Notes: generated by a model not told the origin, from the letters alone. 35,833 nt of DNA from Helicobacter ibis (GCF_027859255.1 NZ_JAQHXR010000006.1:1-35833); one strand, 5' to 3'. Shown: positions 1 to 8,911, numbered from the stretch's first letter. Numbers and translations: made by a program.

Positions 1-84
1 AGGAGTCTTTTCTTATTACCACAAATATCTTTGAAAGGCTTAGTTTTTATATAATATTTGTCTACATATTAATTGTAATTCTTT

Positions 85-309
85 TTATTTCATAGCTCTA
101 TCAAGCATTTCTTGTATAGTGTGGAAGTTTTGAAAATATTCTACTTCAATATAACTCTCATCAAAGTCTTTTTTATAATGCTTCTCAACAGCCTCCAAAA
201 ATGCGATAATATCCATAGAATCTATAAGTCCATTATCCAACAAATTATCCATATCTTCTGTTAAATCACTTCTACCAATACTATCAAACAGACTCTTTAC
301 TACATTCAT
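85..309 (-). CDS. acyl carrier protein-like protein
   Basis: A 74-residue acidic protein of acyl-carrier-protein size. Residues about 24-44 read LLDNGLIDSMDIIAFLEAVE. The D-S-M core matches the ACP D-S-L/M motif whose serine carries the 4'-phosphopantetheine arm, and the helical pattern around it fits the fold. It sits 3 bp downstream of the SGNH-like gene on the same strand, so the two are probably co-transcribed. ACPs of this kind, separate from the fatty-acid-synthesis ACP, are known in Campylobacter and Helicobacter surface-glycan and flagellin-modification loci; a role here in acyl or amino-acyl transfer to a surface sugar is inference. The 84 bases downstream hold no complete gene, so the next operon member lies outside the window. 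Confidence 0.8.
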   Translation of the reverse strand: MNVVKSLFDSIGRSDLTEDMDNLLDNGLIDSMDIIAFLEAVEKHYKKDFDESYIEVEYFQNFHTIQEMLDRAMK

Positions 310-312
310 TAC

Positions 313-1708
313 TTACTCCTTTATTATTGTAAAAATATACTCTGCTAACTTTTTAGCCATAGATTCATTAATATGAATCCAATCTTTAAAAAGTGTCTCT
401 TTAGAATCTTTTATATAATCATTTGAATTATAAATATTTATTTGTCTCTTTCTTTGCAAAAACTCATAAACCAATTCTTGTAAATCCTCACACCCATTAT
501 ATACTCCGGGATTTTGCTTATCATGGAACACATAAGCCCACTTCTCTTCCTTGCTCCAAGATTTCTTTAAATGCAAAAATGGGTGAATTACTGCATAAAA
601 CCTCCCACCATAAGAAGCCACCATATTAGAAAACTGCAATAGCCTAATATCTAGTGCTTCAAAAATATCATCTTTGTTTATATTTGGATTTTTGAAATTC
701 TGCTTACCACTTATTGTCATTTGATAGTAAGAATACACACTATCTTCTCTATCCCCTAACTTAAGCTCATAAGTTGGACTATATGGTATTTGATAAGTTT
801 TCAAACACACATCACAATTATATTGACACAAAATAATCTCTGTAAAACACAAATTTACTACAATATCAGGAAATAGAGGATACAAAAATGTATTAAAAAA
901 TAAAAAATTCTCCCAAGTAACAGCAGATAGCCCACAATTTAGCACTATAAAGTTTGAATCTAGCATTTCTTTTAAATATTTCACAACAAATGCCTCTTCG
1001 CACTGCCCTCCCCTTATAGTGCAAGCCCCAAAAAGAACGACTAATTTAGTATCCTTGTTTCTATTTTTTAAAGATACAAAGTCAATTTCTTCTTTTAAAA
1101 ACAAATTCATATCAGAAGTATCGCCAAAAGCATTTAGCATAACACCCGGATAATTAACAAGTAAAAAAGAACCAGAATCCCCATCATCAAAATCAAATAA
1201 TCTTCCACTAGCTCCTTGATACATCTTACTAAATACACTTAAATTAGGATTTATCTTATCCAAAGCTAGACGGCGATTATAATCATCTTTGGCCTTATCT
1301 TTTAAAAATTGCTTATGTTTAACTTTTATATTTTCAAAAACTTCTGCAAACCCACTCAAGCAAAAGTCATCACTAAAAAGAGATTCTAAAAGATAGTTCT
1401 TATACTTATAATATTCTATAAAAAATTTTACTTGTGATTTTCTATAGCCATCAAGGGAGATATTTTTTACCTTATAATCCCCCCCCCCCCGCAGCTAAAA
1501 TCTTGTTATTTATCGAATCTATCACATTTTGTTTATTGCTAACTGCAATTAAAATTAAATCAAAATCATCTACACTATCTAAGCTTACAAACTTATCATG
1601 CACAACATTTAAACTATCATCAATAATCTTGCACGAAATCCCAAAAGATTCCAACAAATGCAAACATGCTCTACCAGTCCAACCAAAACCATAAATCAAA
1701 ACATTCAA
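313..1708 (-). CDS. phase-variable Rossmann + SGNH-like two-domain protein (out of frame here)
   Basis: The best start is TTG at 1708, preceded by GGAGG 7 bases upstream. It gives MNVLIYGFGWTGRACLHLL, a GxGxxG nucleotide-binding-fold start. After about 78 residues the frame enters a G12 tract (1479-1490) and stops two codons later. With 11 (or 8 or 14) Gs the reading continues without a stop (..AGGGDYKVKNISLDGY..) into the long downstream frame to 313, giving one protein of about 464 residues. The C-terminal part looks SGNH/GDSL-like: a block-I-like LFGACTIRGG after a beta strand, and a terminal DWIHINESMAKKLAEYIF that fits the DxxH block. The usual block-I serine position reads Cys and no clear GxND block is seen, so catalysis is uncertain. 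Followed by the ACP-like gene. Likely substrate class: surface glycan (inference). Confidence 0.75.
1479..1490. repeat. 12-base C/G homopolymer inside coding sequence
   Basis: Twelve consecutive Cs on the plus strand (G12 in the sense of the minus-strand gene). It is far longer than any other G/C run in this AT-rich window and lies exactly where two frames must be joined to give the two-domain protein. G11 restores the frame; G12 terminates at once after the tract. Slipped-strand variation of poly-G tracts is well established in Campylobacter and Helicobacter. Confidence 0.95.
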
Positions 1709-1810
1709 AAACTGCCTCCGCAATAATTTTGCAAAAGTGTATCAATATTTTTTGATTTTAATCAAGAGTGCCAAATTCTTTTCTATATTTTTAGCAATGG
1801 CTTCATAGAT

Positions 1811-1957
1811 TGTTTTAAAATATATACTAGAGATAATGTCGTAGTTTGCACACAAGAATGTATAGCACACAATATAGGAAGTGCAAGAGAAGCTGTTGCA
1901 CGAATCCTAAAAGAGCTAAAAGAAGAAGAACTAATCACAACACAAAAAACAAAATAA
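1811..1957 (+). pseudogene. Crp/Fnr-family regulator, C-terminal fragment
   Basis: A reading frame ending at TAA 1955-1957 encodes ..TRDNVVVCTQECIAHNIGSA followed by REAVARILKELKEEELITTQ. This matches the helix-turn-helix of Crp/Fnr regulators (consensus of the type T.QEIA..LG.SRE.VSR.L..L...G.I). The frame stays open upstream to about 1735 but there is no start codon or cyclic-nucleotide-binding domain, and its 5' side runs into the neighbouring minus-strand gene. It is best read as the 3' remnant of a regulator gene whose front was lost by rearrangement. It ends 2 bp from the 3' end of ilvD, in the convergent orientation. Confidence 0.7.
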
Positions 1958-1959
1958 TA

Positions 1960-3855
1960 CTAAAGTTCCGTCTTTAGCACCGCACCATTTGCTGCATTAC
2001 TTACAAGCAGTGAGTAGCGTTTAAGCCACTTACTTTTTATCTCTTTTTTTATCGGCTTCCATTTTGCTTTGCGAGATTCTATAACTTTAGAATCCACAAG
2101 CAATTCTAATATTCCATTAGAAACAGAAATAGAAATTCTATCGCCATCTTCAATGAGTGCTATAAGCCCCCCTTCAGCTGCTTCTGGGCTTATGTGTCCG
2201 ATACATGCTCCACGCGTCGCACCGCTAAAGCGTCCATCAGTGATTAATGCCACACTTTCTCCTAAGCCCATTCCCATAATAAGGCTTGTTGGGCTTAGCA
2301 TTTCTTGCATTCCTGGACCTCCCTTTGGTCCTTCATAGCGGATAACTACGACATTGCCTGCCTTTACCTTGCCTCCTGCAATTCCCTTGATTGCTTCTTC
2401 TTGGGAGTTAAAGCACACTGCAGTACCTACAAATTCTTTCATAGATTCAGCGACTGCTGCTACCTTTAGCACAGCACCCTGTTCGCACAGATTGCCAAAT
2501 AGAATCTTTAGTCCCCCAACTTGTGAGTAGGCATTTTCATTAGTGCGAATGATAGAAGTATCGCTAATTTGTGCGTTTGCTATGCGTTCTCCTAAGCTTT
2601 CGCCTGTGATTGTTAAAGCATCAAGGTGTAAAATGGAGCTTTTGTTTTCTAAACCCTCTCCACAAATTCCAGTATTTGCAGTGTGGCTGTGTAAATTTTG
2701 GAGATTTTCTTGGAGGTTATCTGAAATTCTAGTATCTTGTATAAGATTTGGATGTTTTTCAAGGCAAGACAAAGGAGTTTGCTTATCGCAAATGACTGAA
2801 GTCGAGCCGCTGAAATCATTCAAAGATTGTACAAGAGACGAATTTCTCTTAGCCACTTCGTGCATTACTGCTGATACACCGCCTGCTCTATTTATATCTT
2901 CCATATGCACACTACTTAGTGCTGGGGCAATTTTAGCGATATGGGCTACATTTTTAGCTATTTCATTAATGTTATTTAAATCAAACTCTACTTCAGCTTC
3001 TTTAGCAATGGCTAGCATATGAAGCACGGTATTTGTGCTTCCACCCATTGCCATATCCACGACAAAGGCATTTGTGATAGCTTTTTTGTTTAAGATGTTT
3101 CTAAATCTAAATTTCTCACTTTTTTCCTCACTCAAAGCGATTTCCACAATCCTTCTTGCTGCCTTTCTTAGTAACTCTTCTCTCTCTTTTGTAAGTGCTG
3201 GTATCGTGCCATTACCCTCTAGTGCCACACCCATGGCTTCACATAGCGTATTCATAGAGTTTGCTGTAAACATACCGCTACAACTCCCCCCACCAGGACA
3301 TGCATTGCACTCTATCTCATGTAATCTTTTTTCATCAATCTTGCCACTTGCATACGCTCCTACTGCCTCAAATGCAGAGTTTAGATCTAGTATCGTGCCA
3401 TCTTCTAGCTTTCCTGCTAACATTGGACCACCACTTACAAAGATTGTAGGCACATTTACCCTTAATGCTCCCATAAGCATTCCAGGCACGATTTTATCGC
3501 AGTTTGGAATACAAATCATCGCATCTAATGCGTGTGCGTTCATTACAGATTCTATGCAGTCAGCTATTAGCTCACGACTAGGAAGTGAGTAGAGCATACC
3601 ACCATGCCCCATAGCTATGCCATCATCTACACCAATTGTGTTAAACTCAAAAGGCACGCCACCAGCCTTTCTTATTTCTTCTTTTACAATTTGTGCGTAT
3701 TTGTTTAAGAAAAAATGCCCCGGAATTATGTCAATATAACTATTTGCTACACCAATAAAGGGCTTGTTAAAGTCAGAATCTTTTAGCCCAGTAGCACGCA
3801 ATAAGCTCCTATGAGGCGCCCGCTCATAACCCTTTTTAATAATATCGCTTCGCAT
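1960..3855 (-). CDS. ilvD: dihydroxy-acid dehydratase
   Basis: Catalyses dehydration of dihydroxy-isovalerate/methylvalerate to the 2-keto acids, the third common step of valine and isoleucine synthesis; a cytosolic Fe-S enzyme. Family signatures are clear: [18 protein letters not shown] around residue 117, [18 protein letters not shown] around 184-201, [16 protein letters not shown] around 265-280 and [20 protein letters not shown] near the C-terminus. The protein has 631 residues, longer than the roughly 560 of many Campylobacterota homologues as I recall them. The extra length is a hydrophilic segment at about residues 338-408 (bases ~2634-2844); longer E. coli-type enzymes also have extra sequence at this position. 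It appears to be a single-gene unit with its own promoter. Start ATG 3855. Confidence 0.97.
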   Translation of the reverse strand: MRSDIIKKGYERAPHRSLLRATGLKDSDFNKPFIGVANSYIDIIPGHFFLNKYAQIVKEEIRKAGGVPFEFNTIGVDDGIAMGHGGMLYSLPSRELIADCIESVMNAHALDAMICIPNCDKIVPGMLMGALRVNVPTIFVSGGPMLAGKLEDGTILDLNSAFEAVGAYASGKIDEKRLHEIECNACPGGGSCSGMFTANSMNTLCEAMGVALEGNGTIPALTKEREELLRKAARRIVEIALSEEKSEKFRFRNILNKKAITNAFVVDMAMGGSTNTVLHMLAIAKEAEVEFDLNNINEIAKNVAHIAKIAPALSSVHMEDINRAGGVSAVMHEVAKRNSSLVQSLNDFSGSTSVICDKQTPLSCLEKHPNLIQDTRISDNLQENLQNLHSHTANTGICGEGLENKSSILHLDALTITGESLGERIANAQISDTSIIRTNENAYSQVGGLKILFGNLCEQGAVLKVAAVAESMKEFVGTAVCFNSQEEAIKGIAGGKVKAGNVVVIRYEGPKGGPGMQEMLSPTSLIMGMGLGESVALITDGRFSGATRGACIGHISPEAAEGGLIALIEDGDRISISVSNGILELLVDSKVIESRKAKWKPIKKEIKSKWLKRYSLLVSNAANGAVLKTEL

Positions 3856-3885
3856 AATGTAATCCTAATTTAAAAAGTTTGCAAA

Positions 3886-3891
3886 ATTATA
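3886..3891 (-). promoter_or_regulatory. -10 box for ilvD
   Basis: TATAAT on the minus strand, 30 bases upstream of the ilvD ATG. No strong -35 is visible, which is usual for vegetative promoters in this phylum. Identification is by motif and position only. Confidence 0.5.
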
Positions 3892-3901
3892 AAAACCCAA
3901 A

Positions 3902-4813
3902 TCATACAAATGCCTTAAAAACACTAGGATTCTTACTCATTAAATGGAATTTATTATGCACTTTTTGCAATCTCTCAAAAAGATTCAAAGATAATTCTAA
4001 ACCCACTTTTTTCTCCTCTTTTCTGCCTTGTGATGATGCAGATTCTAGTTTTTTATCCAAAGGTTTGGGATATACACCAGGTAGTTTATCACGCAAAAAA
4101 ATGGCTGTTTTACAGCTTAGCATTGGAAATAATCCAAGCACAAGAGCCGTATTTGTGCTATGCTTATCATTTGCCCTATCTAGTGTCTTTAACAAAAATT
4201 CTACACTTCTTCTACAATATACTGGCTGCGTAAATAGTGCATCAATGCTATGTGTGCTTAGTTTTTTGTCTATTTTGTTTATAAGTGTATCTTTATTGTT
4301 AGCATACGAATTAATCACAAAAAAATTATAAATCTTTTTTACTTTTTCTTTTAATTCTTTGCCATTAAGTGCTATGCCTAAATTTAGATTATCTATAATA
4401 CTAGCAAGTTTTAGAGAATTACCCTCAAAGACACTCTTAGTACTCTTGCAGTCAGTATTTTTAAATCAATCTCCAGTAAGTATCAAAAATGCTCTAAGTC
4501 CAAGTTCATTAACCCCCAAAATATCGCCACACAAAACCAAAGAGTTTCTATCTCTCATAGATAGTGTACAAATCACTGGCTTTTGCAAAGCATTTTGGAA
4601 CTTTAATGAACTAAAAATAGATGAGGGCTTAAAACGCGCTATAGGAGAATCTGTAACCACAAATGCATCAATGTTATAAAGCTCTCTTAGCTCATTTATG
4701 GTGTTTTCTTCAATCTTTGCACTTAAGCTTGGGTTTATCTCTAAACTCAAAAACCTATCTTTGGAATGAATCTTGTTTACAATAGATTCTAAAGCCACAT
4801 CTACGCTAGACAT
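3902..4813 (-). pseudogene. metF: 5,10-methylenetetrahydrofolate reductase-like, one internal stop
   Basis: Reads as one frame of about 303 codons interrupted by a single in-frame TGA at 4466-4468. The N-terminal half contains RFLSLEINPSLSA, DAFVVTDSPIARF and CTLSMRDRN, then GDILGVNELGLRAFLILTGD, which follows the MTHFR pattern ending in the L-T-G-D loop. The TGA comes directly after that loop. The same frame then runs on through ALFTQPVYCRR and GLFPMLSCKTAIFLRDKLPG, the matching C-terminal MTHFR elements. MetF makes 5-methyl-tetrahydrofolate, the methyl donor used by MetE. The gene starts inside the end of metE (ATG overlaps the metE terminus by 8 bp), as expected for a metE-metF operon. With metE itself wrecked, this is most likely a dying gene rather than a recoded one. 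Assignment to MetF rather than another MTHFR-like protein is good but not certain. Confidence 0.75.
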
Positions 4814-6368
4814 ACGACCTCCTCTGCCTTATGTTTCTTACTGCTTCTACTATGTTTTTTAAGCTTGGCTTTACTTCTTCCCACTTACGCGTCTTTAACC
4901 CACAATCTAGATTTATCCATAACTGCTCTTGTGGTAAGACTTCAAGCAAGGCTTTTATTTGAATCTCAATTTCTTCTACGCTTGGGATTCTAGGACTATG
5001 AATATCATATACGCCCGAACCTAATTCATGTGTGTAGCCAACTTGTTTAAAGACTTTTAATAACTCATTTCCACTTCTTGTAGTCTCAATGCTTATGACA
5101 TCTGCATTCAAGTGCGTCAATGGTTTTAATAATGTCGTTAAACTCGCTATAACACATATGTGTGTGAATTTGTGTGTTAGCTTTTGCAATGGCAGTTACA
5201 AGTTTAAAGCACTCTAACGCCCAAGATTCATAAGTTTTTATATTTTCATCTCTTAGTGGATAACCCTCTTTAAATGCTGCTTCATCAACTTGTATGATTT
5301 TTATCCCTGCATTTTGTAAATCATCTATCTCATCAGCAAGTGCTATGGCTATTTGTCTGCACACCTCGCTTCTAGGTAAATCATCTCTAACAAAGCTCCA
5401 ATTAAGTATCGTTACAGGACCTGTTAGCATTCCTTTTAGAATCTTTTTTGTTAGACTTTGTGCGTATGTAATCCACTCTAGCGTCATAGGCTTAAGACGC
5501 TCTACATCACCAAAGATAATTGGTGGCTTTACACATCTGCTTCCATAGCTTTGCACCCACGCATTTTTGCTAAATACAAAGCCCTCTAACTGCTTACCAA
5601 AATACTCCACCATATCGTTTCGCGCTGACTCTCCATGCACAAGCACATCTAAACCTACTTCTTCTTGAAAGCTTACACAATCTTTTATATATTCTTTTAT
5701 GCCATCTTTATAAGCAGATTCTGTAATCTCTCCCTTTTTAAACTTCAAACGCAATGCTCGAATCTCTTGTATTTGTGGGAATGAACAAATCGTAGTTGTG
5801 GACAAAGGTGGTAAATTAAACGCTTCTTTTTAAATCTTTATGCGAGATTCAAATGGTAGCTCTCTTTTATTAATACTATAAGCACTTACACGCTCTCTTA
5901 TTGCTTTATTGTGCGTTTTATCTGAATTGGCACGAGATATATTTATACGCTTGTTAGCTTCTAAAAATTCTTATATTTTAGAATCTACCCCTCCTTTAAA
6001 GAGTGCTTCAAGTGCGATTAGCTCCTCTATCTTTATAGTGGTAGTTGTATTAAACCATTTTGTCATCTCACATGCTACGCCTATATTATGCCCTCTAGCC
6101 ATTGCAAAGTATCCTTCTAACCCATTTAGATATTCAAACCTCTTTGGCTTTGCATTTAGTGCACAGGCTAAATCTAGCACATTATCATACAAACTAAAAT
6201 CATTCACACACATAATCTAAGTCTTTTTGTAGCTCCCAGTGCTTTGCCCTTAAAGACTTTGCGACTTCTTCTAATTCACCCTCACTACACTTACCATTCC
6301 AAAAGCTCTCCAACGCTTTTTTACTCTCTATTTTGTCCGATTCGTGGGAATCCTAAAATATTACTCAT
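4806..6368 (-). pseudogene. metE: cobalamin-independent methionine synthase, heavily decayed
   Basis: Ordered pieces of MetE are recognisable in several frames. The start is MSNILGFPRIGQNRE (ATG 6368), ended by TAA; a shifted frame follows with KALESFWNGKCSEGELEEVA. Another shift leads to NDFSLYDNVLDLACAL, YFAMARGHN and ACEMTKWFNTTT. After DSKI there is a stop and a large internal gap. The sequence resumes as [19 protein letters not shown] (5' of 5805) and runs through [31 protein letters not shown] and [12 protein letters not shown] frameshift near 5120 leads into [16 protein letters not shown] and the terminus WINLDCGLKTRKWEEVKPSL. The remnant is about 1.56 kb against about 2.25 kb for an intact gene, so a few hundred bases of the N-terminal half are missing. 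It cannot make active enzyme, so methionine would need MetH or uptake. Confidence 0.93.
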
Positions 6369-6616
6369 TTGTAATACTTTTTAAAAAATTTAATGAGATT
6401 ATAGTAGATATTTTTATAAACACAATATGTATTTATATTTTTATAAATACTAAAAATAAAATATATACTAATAACTACTAATTTATCGTAGATATATCTA
6501 TATAAATAATTAAATAATTTAAATATACATATTGTAATTATTATAGTTGTATAAGTGAATTTGACTTTCAACAAAAGAGAAAATAAAATTTGTGAATTTT
6601 ATTTTTGGAGTTTTAC

Positions 6617-6814
6617 TTGATATTTTTATGTATTTTTATACCATTTTTGTCATTTTTCTTTATGGGGAAGCCATTTCAAGGAATCTTATGTTTATTATTA
6701 CAAATAACACTAATAGGGTGGTTACCAGCATCGTTATGGGCGGTGTTTGTGTATTTTAGTTATAAGTTAGACAAACAACATAAAGAGCTTTTAGAAGCAC
6801 AAAATAAAGATTAA
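6617..6814 (+). CDS. small YqaE/Pmp3-like membrane protein
   Basis: A 65-residue protein with two hydrophobic segments: FLCIFIPFLSFFFMG and GILCLLLQITLIGWLPASLW, then a charged tail (KLDKQHKELLEAQNKD). The pattern of two membrane helices joined by a short Gly/Pro-containing loop, with the second ending in G-W-L-P followed by an aromatic helix, resembles the YqaE/Pmp3 family of small inner-membrane proteins of unclear function. I prefer TTG 6617 as start because GGAG lies 6 bases upstream (6607-6610); a TTG at 6605 would sit on top of that site. The stop overlaps by 4 bp the convergent PilO-like gene. The 248 bases upstream are very AT-rich (6369-6616) and contain no other gene that I can support. 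Confidence 0.6.
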   Translation: MIFLCIFIPFLSFFFMGKPFQGILCLLLQITLIGWLPASLWAVFVYFSYKLDKQHKELLEAQNKD

Positions 6815-7335
6815 TTTGGCAGATAATACACATCAAGCCTAAATGAGAATGTGAGCATCTCTCCCTCTCTTTCTATGTGTATTGGGAAACTAAATCTTGC
6901 TAAACCATTTAGCTGTTTTGTTAAATTTAATGCTTCTCTAAATGTATTTATATCTTTTAGTTGTCCGCTAACTACATATCTTTGTTTATAATAATTTCCC
7001 TCAATTAGCGGTGCTCCATCAGCTACAATACCAGAAGTATTAAAATAAATTGCAAGCTTATCTTCTATATCTTGTTTTGTTAGCTTATCATTAAACATAC
7101 CTAATACAGAATTATTATTAGCCTTATATTCCTCTAGCCTCTGTATTTCTGCTCTTTTTTGCTCTTCTATTTGCTTTACTACAAATAGTTCCTTTCTATA
7201 TTTTGCATTCGTGTTTCTAAACGAATCTAGCTGTGGCTTTACTACTCCAAGAAAGATTCCAACAACCAAGAAAAAATAAAATACAAAAAAGAATGTATTC
7301 CTAATCCAATCTATCTGTGCGAAAAATGCTCTCAT
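6811..7335 (-). CDS. PilO-like inner-membrane protein
   Basis: 174 residues. One membrane helix (about residues 13-31, NTFFFVFYFFLVVGIFLGVV) is followed by a predicted coiled coil (FRNTNAKYRKELFVVKQIEE and on to about residue 75) and a small C-terminal domain ending in a beta-rich stretch with the pattern GQLKDINTFREALNLTKQL. This matches PilO/GspM-type proteins: one N-terminal helix, coiled coil, ferredoxin-like periplasmic domain. It overlaps the preceding gene by the 4-bp ATGA and is the last gene of a three-gene unit. In type IV pilus and type II-like machines PilO pairs with PilN to link the outer secretin to the cytoplasmic PilM ring. In Campylobacterota such genes are usually tied to DNA uptake. 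Family assignment rests on architecture and gene order rather than on a strong motif. Confidence 0.55.
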   Translation of the reverse strand: MRAFFAQIDWIRNTFFFVFYFFLVVGIFLGVVKPQLDSFRNTNAKYRKELFVVKQIEEQKRAEIQRLEEYKANNNSVLGMFNDKLTKQDIEDKLAIYFNTSGIVADGAPLIEGNYYKQRYVVSGQLKDINTFREALNLTKQLNGLARFSFPIHIEREGEMLTFSFRLDVYYLPN

Positions 7336-7880
7336 TGCTTCTCTTTTTGCTCTGTATTAGTCATATTTGTTTGGTCTGCTTGAAGCTTACTAACTGAAAC
7401 AAAGTTATACCAACCATTTGGTAAAGTATAAAAATCAGCCCTACTTTGCGTAAAAATAGATCTAAGTGGCACTTCAAGCAAAAATGTATATATCTGCTTT
7501 GAAGGCGTTGTTCCATATAATGTTAGCTGATATTGTTCCATTTGTATCTTATTTAGAGTTATTTGCTCTGGTATTAAATCAAATAAATTTTCTATACTAT
7601 CTTGCAATAGTTTATTTTGCGTTACCAAAAACTCACCAAAATACACTTTTTCTTGTTCATGTGCTAGATTTTCTTGTATTGTTTTGATATCATTTAGCAA
7701 CACACTTTGAATCTTCAATGCTTCTTCAGTATGCTTAATCATAAAATGCGCTTGAATCTTTAACATTACCACGAATCCAAAGAATATAAATAATGTCAAA
7801 AATATATATCCCCACCAGATACGTGTTACTTTTTTGAATATTGTTTTTTTAATAGGTGGGGTAAAGCTATAATTTTTCAT
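7332..7880 (-). CDS. PilN-like inner-membrane protein
   Basis: 182 residues. There is a short basic cytoplasmic start (MKNYSFTPPIKKTIFKKV), one membrane helix (about residues 24-44, WGYIFLTLFIFFGFVVML), then a coiled-coil-like region (about 50-90) and a compact periplasmic domain containing LNKIQMEQYQLTLYGTTPSK, a typical PilN/GspL strand pattern in which a sub-domain compares strand to strand. It overlaps both neighbours by ATGA (7332-7335 and 7877-7880), so translation of the three genes is likely coupled. The expected role is to connect PilM to PilO at the inner membrane of a pilus or competence machine; this is inferred from layout, since no diagnostic catalytic motif exists in this family. 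Confidence 0.55.
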   Translation of the reverse strand: MKNYSFTPPIKKTIFKKVTRIWWGYIFLTLFIFFGFVVMLKIQAHFMIKHTEEALKIQSVLLNDIKTIQENLAHEQEKVYFGEFLVTQNKLLQDSIENLFDLIPEQITLNKIQMEQYQLTLYGTTPSKQIYTFLLEVPLRSIFTQSRADFYTLPNGWYNFVSVSKLQADQTNMTNTEQKEKQ

Positions 7881-8911
7881 ACTTGCCCCTTTTCATCAAA
7901 GTATTTATAAGATTCATAGCCCAAATTTGCCAAAACTTCAGAAATATTACACTCTTCAATCCTAACTTCTAACATGGTTATATTTTCTATTTGCTTTAGT
8001 GTTTCTTCTTCTATATTGTGAGGATTAAAGACAACTATATCATTTATAAATTCACTTTTATACAATTCATTATTATAAAATTCATTTAAGGCAGTTTGTA
8101 TAAACTTAGAAGCAGTAGTAACTCTCGCATAATCATTTAAATCATCCCCACTATTATCTTCCCCGCTTGATTCATCGCTACTATCAAAATCAGAATCATC
8201 TCCCTTTAAAACCTCAATTAACTCTTCATCGCTACCATTATGACTAAAATCAATTCCATCTACATCGCTTAATTCATCTTGGATTCCAGAAGATAAATCA
8301 TCTTCATCATCAAAGTTATATGTATTTTCAACTACTTTTAGTTCAGAATCTATCTCGCTATCTAGCACATAATATCCACCAAATAGCACTCCTTCATTTT
8401 TATTAGTAACAATCATGGTAATATTTGAACGCTGAAAAAGAATATAAAGTTTGCAAGAATCTTGAAATATATTTTTTGATAGATAATACAAAACCATAAA
8501 TGGGGAAATAATAAAATCAGCACCTAGTTTTAAAAATCTCTTTTTTGTCTCTGCAATACCATCTTTAGAGACATAAACAAGCCAAGAATTTTGATTTTTT
8601 TGAACTATTTCATTTGGATTTATACCGTATTTTTCAAACTCCACTTCCTTTTCGTTATGAATTGCACCTTGTATTATTGATGATGAGAGAGTAGAGATAT
8701 ATGTGAAGGGATTTTTTGTACGAATCTTTTTGACATATCTTACTGCTTGTGCTGGAAGTTCTCCTGGTATAGTTTTAAACTCTTTTGTTTGAGTGTCTAT
8801 ATTTTTACCATTTTTATAAAATTTAGAAGCAATAATGCAAGACTTATTATCAACTTCTATACCAACTATAACAGTGGCAAAAAACGAACGAATAGTTTTA
8901 GAAAGATTCAT
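7877..8911 (-). CDS. PilM-like cytoplasmic protein with acidic insert
   Basis: 344 residues, no membrane segment or signal. It begins with a strand-turn pattern IVGIEVDNKSCIIASKFY, like the first strands of actin-fold PilM/GspL proteins, and shares that order with the two downstream PilN- and PilO-like genes. Residues about 200-262 are extremely acidic and Ser/Asp-rich (for example GDDSDFDSSDESSGEDNSG), probably an unstructured loop inserted into the fold. No obvious ATP-binding phosphate motifs can be named, so function is inferred from operon layout. ATG 8911 has a GGAG element 5 bases upstream. The gene diverges from psrA across about 190 AT-rich bases that probably hold both promoters. 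Confidence 0.55.
   Translation of the reverse strand: MNLSKTIRSFFATVIVGIEVDNKSCIIASKFYKNGKNIDTQTKEFKTIPGELPAQAVRYVKKIRTKNPFTYISTLSSSIIQGAIHNEKEVEFEKYGINPNEIVQKNQNSWLVYVSKDGIAETKKRFLKLGADFIISPFMVLYYLSKNIFQDSCKLYILFQRSNITMIVTNKNEGVLFGGYYVLDSEIDSELKVVENTYNFDDEDDLSSGIQDELSDVDGIDFSHNGSDEELIEVLKGDDSDFDSSDESSGEDNSGDDLNDYARVTTASKFIQTALNEFYNNELYKSEFINDIVVFNPHNIEEETLKQIENITMLEVRIEECNISEVLANLGYESYKYFDEKGQV

Noticed and set aside
1434-1694. Open frame on the plus strand across the poly-C tract
   Set aside because: Antisense to the phase-variable gene; composition follows the complement of a good coding frame, and there is no ribosome site or family similarity.
2069-3592. Three plus-strand frames opposite ilvD
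   Set aside because: Long but antisense to a well-conserved enzyme, no signals of their own.
4466-4468. TGA read as Trp or selenocysteine in metF
   Set aside because: TGA is a normal stop in Helicobacter, no SECIS-like hairpin is evident, and the neighbouring metE is plainly dead, so decay is the simpler reading.
6365-6574. AT-rich open frame on the minus strand upstream of the metE start
   Set aside because: Made almost only of Ile/Tyr/Asn/Lys from AT runs, no ribosome site, and it looks like ordinary non-coding sequence.
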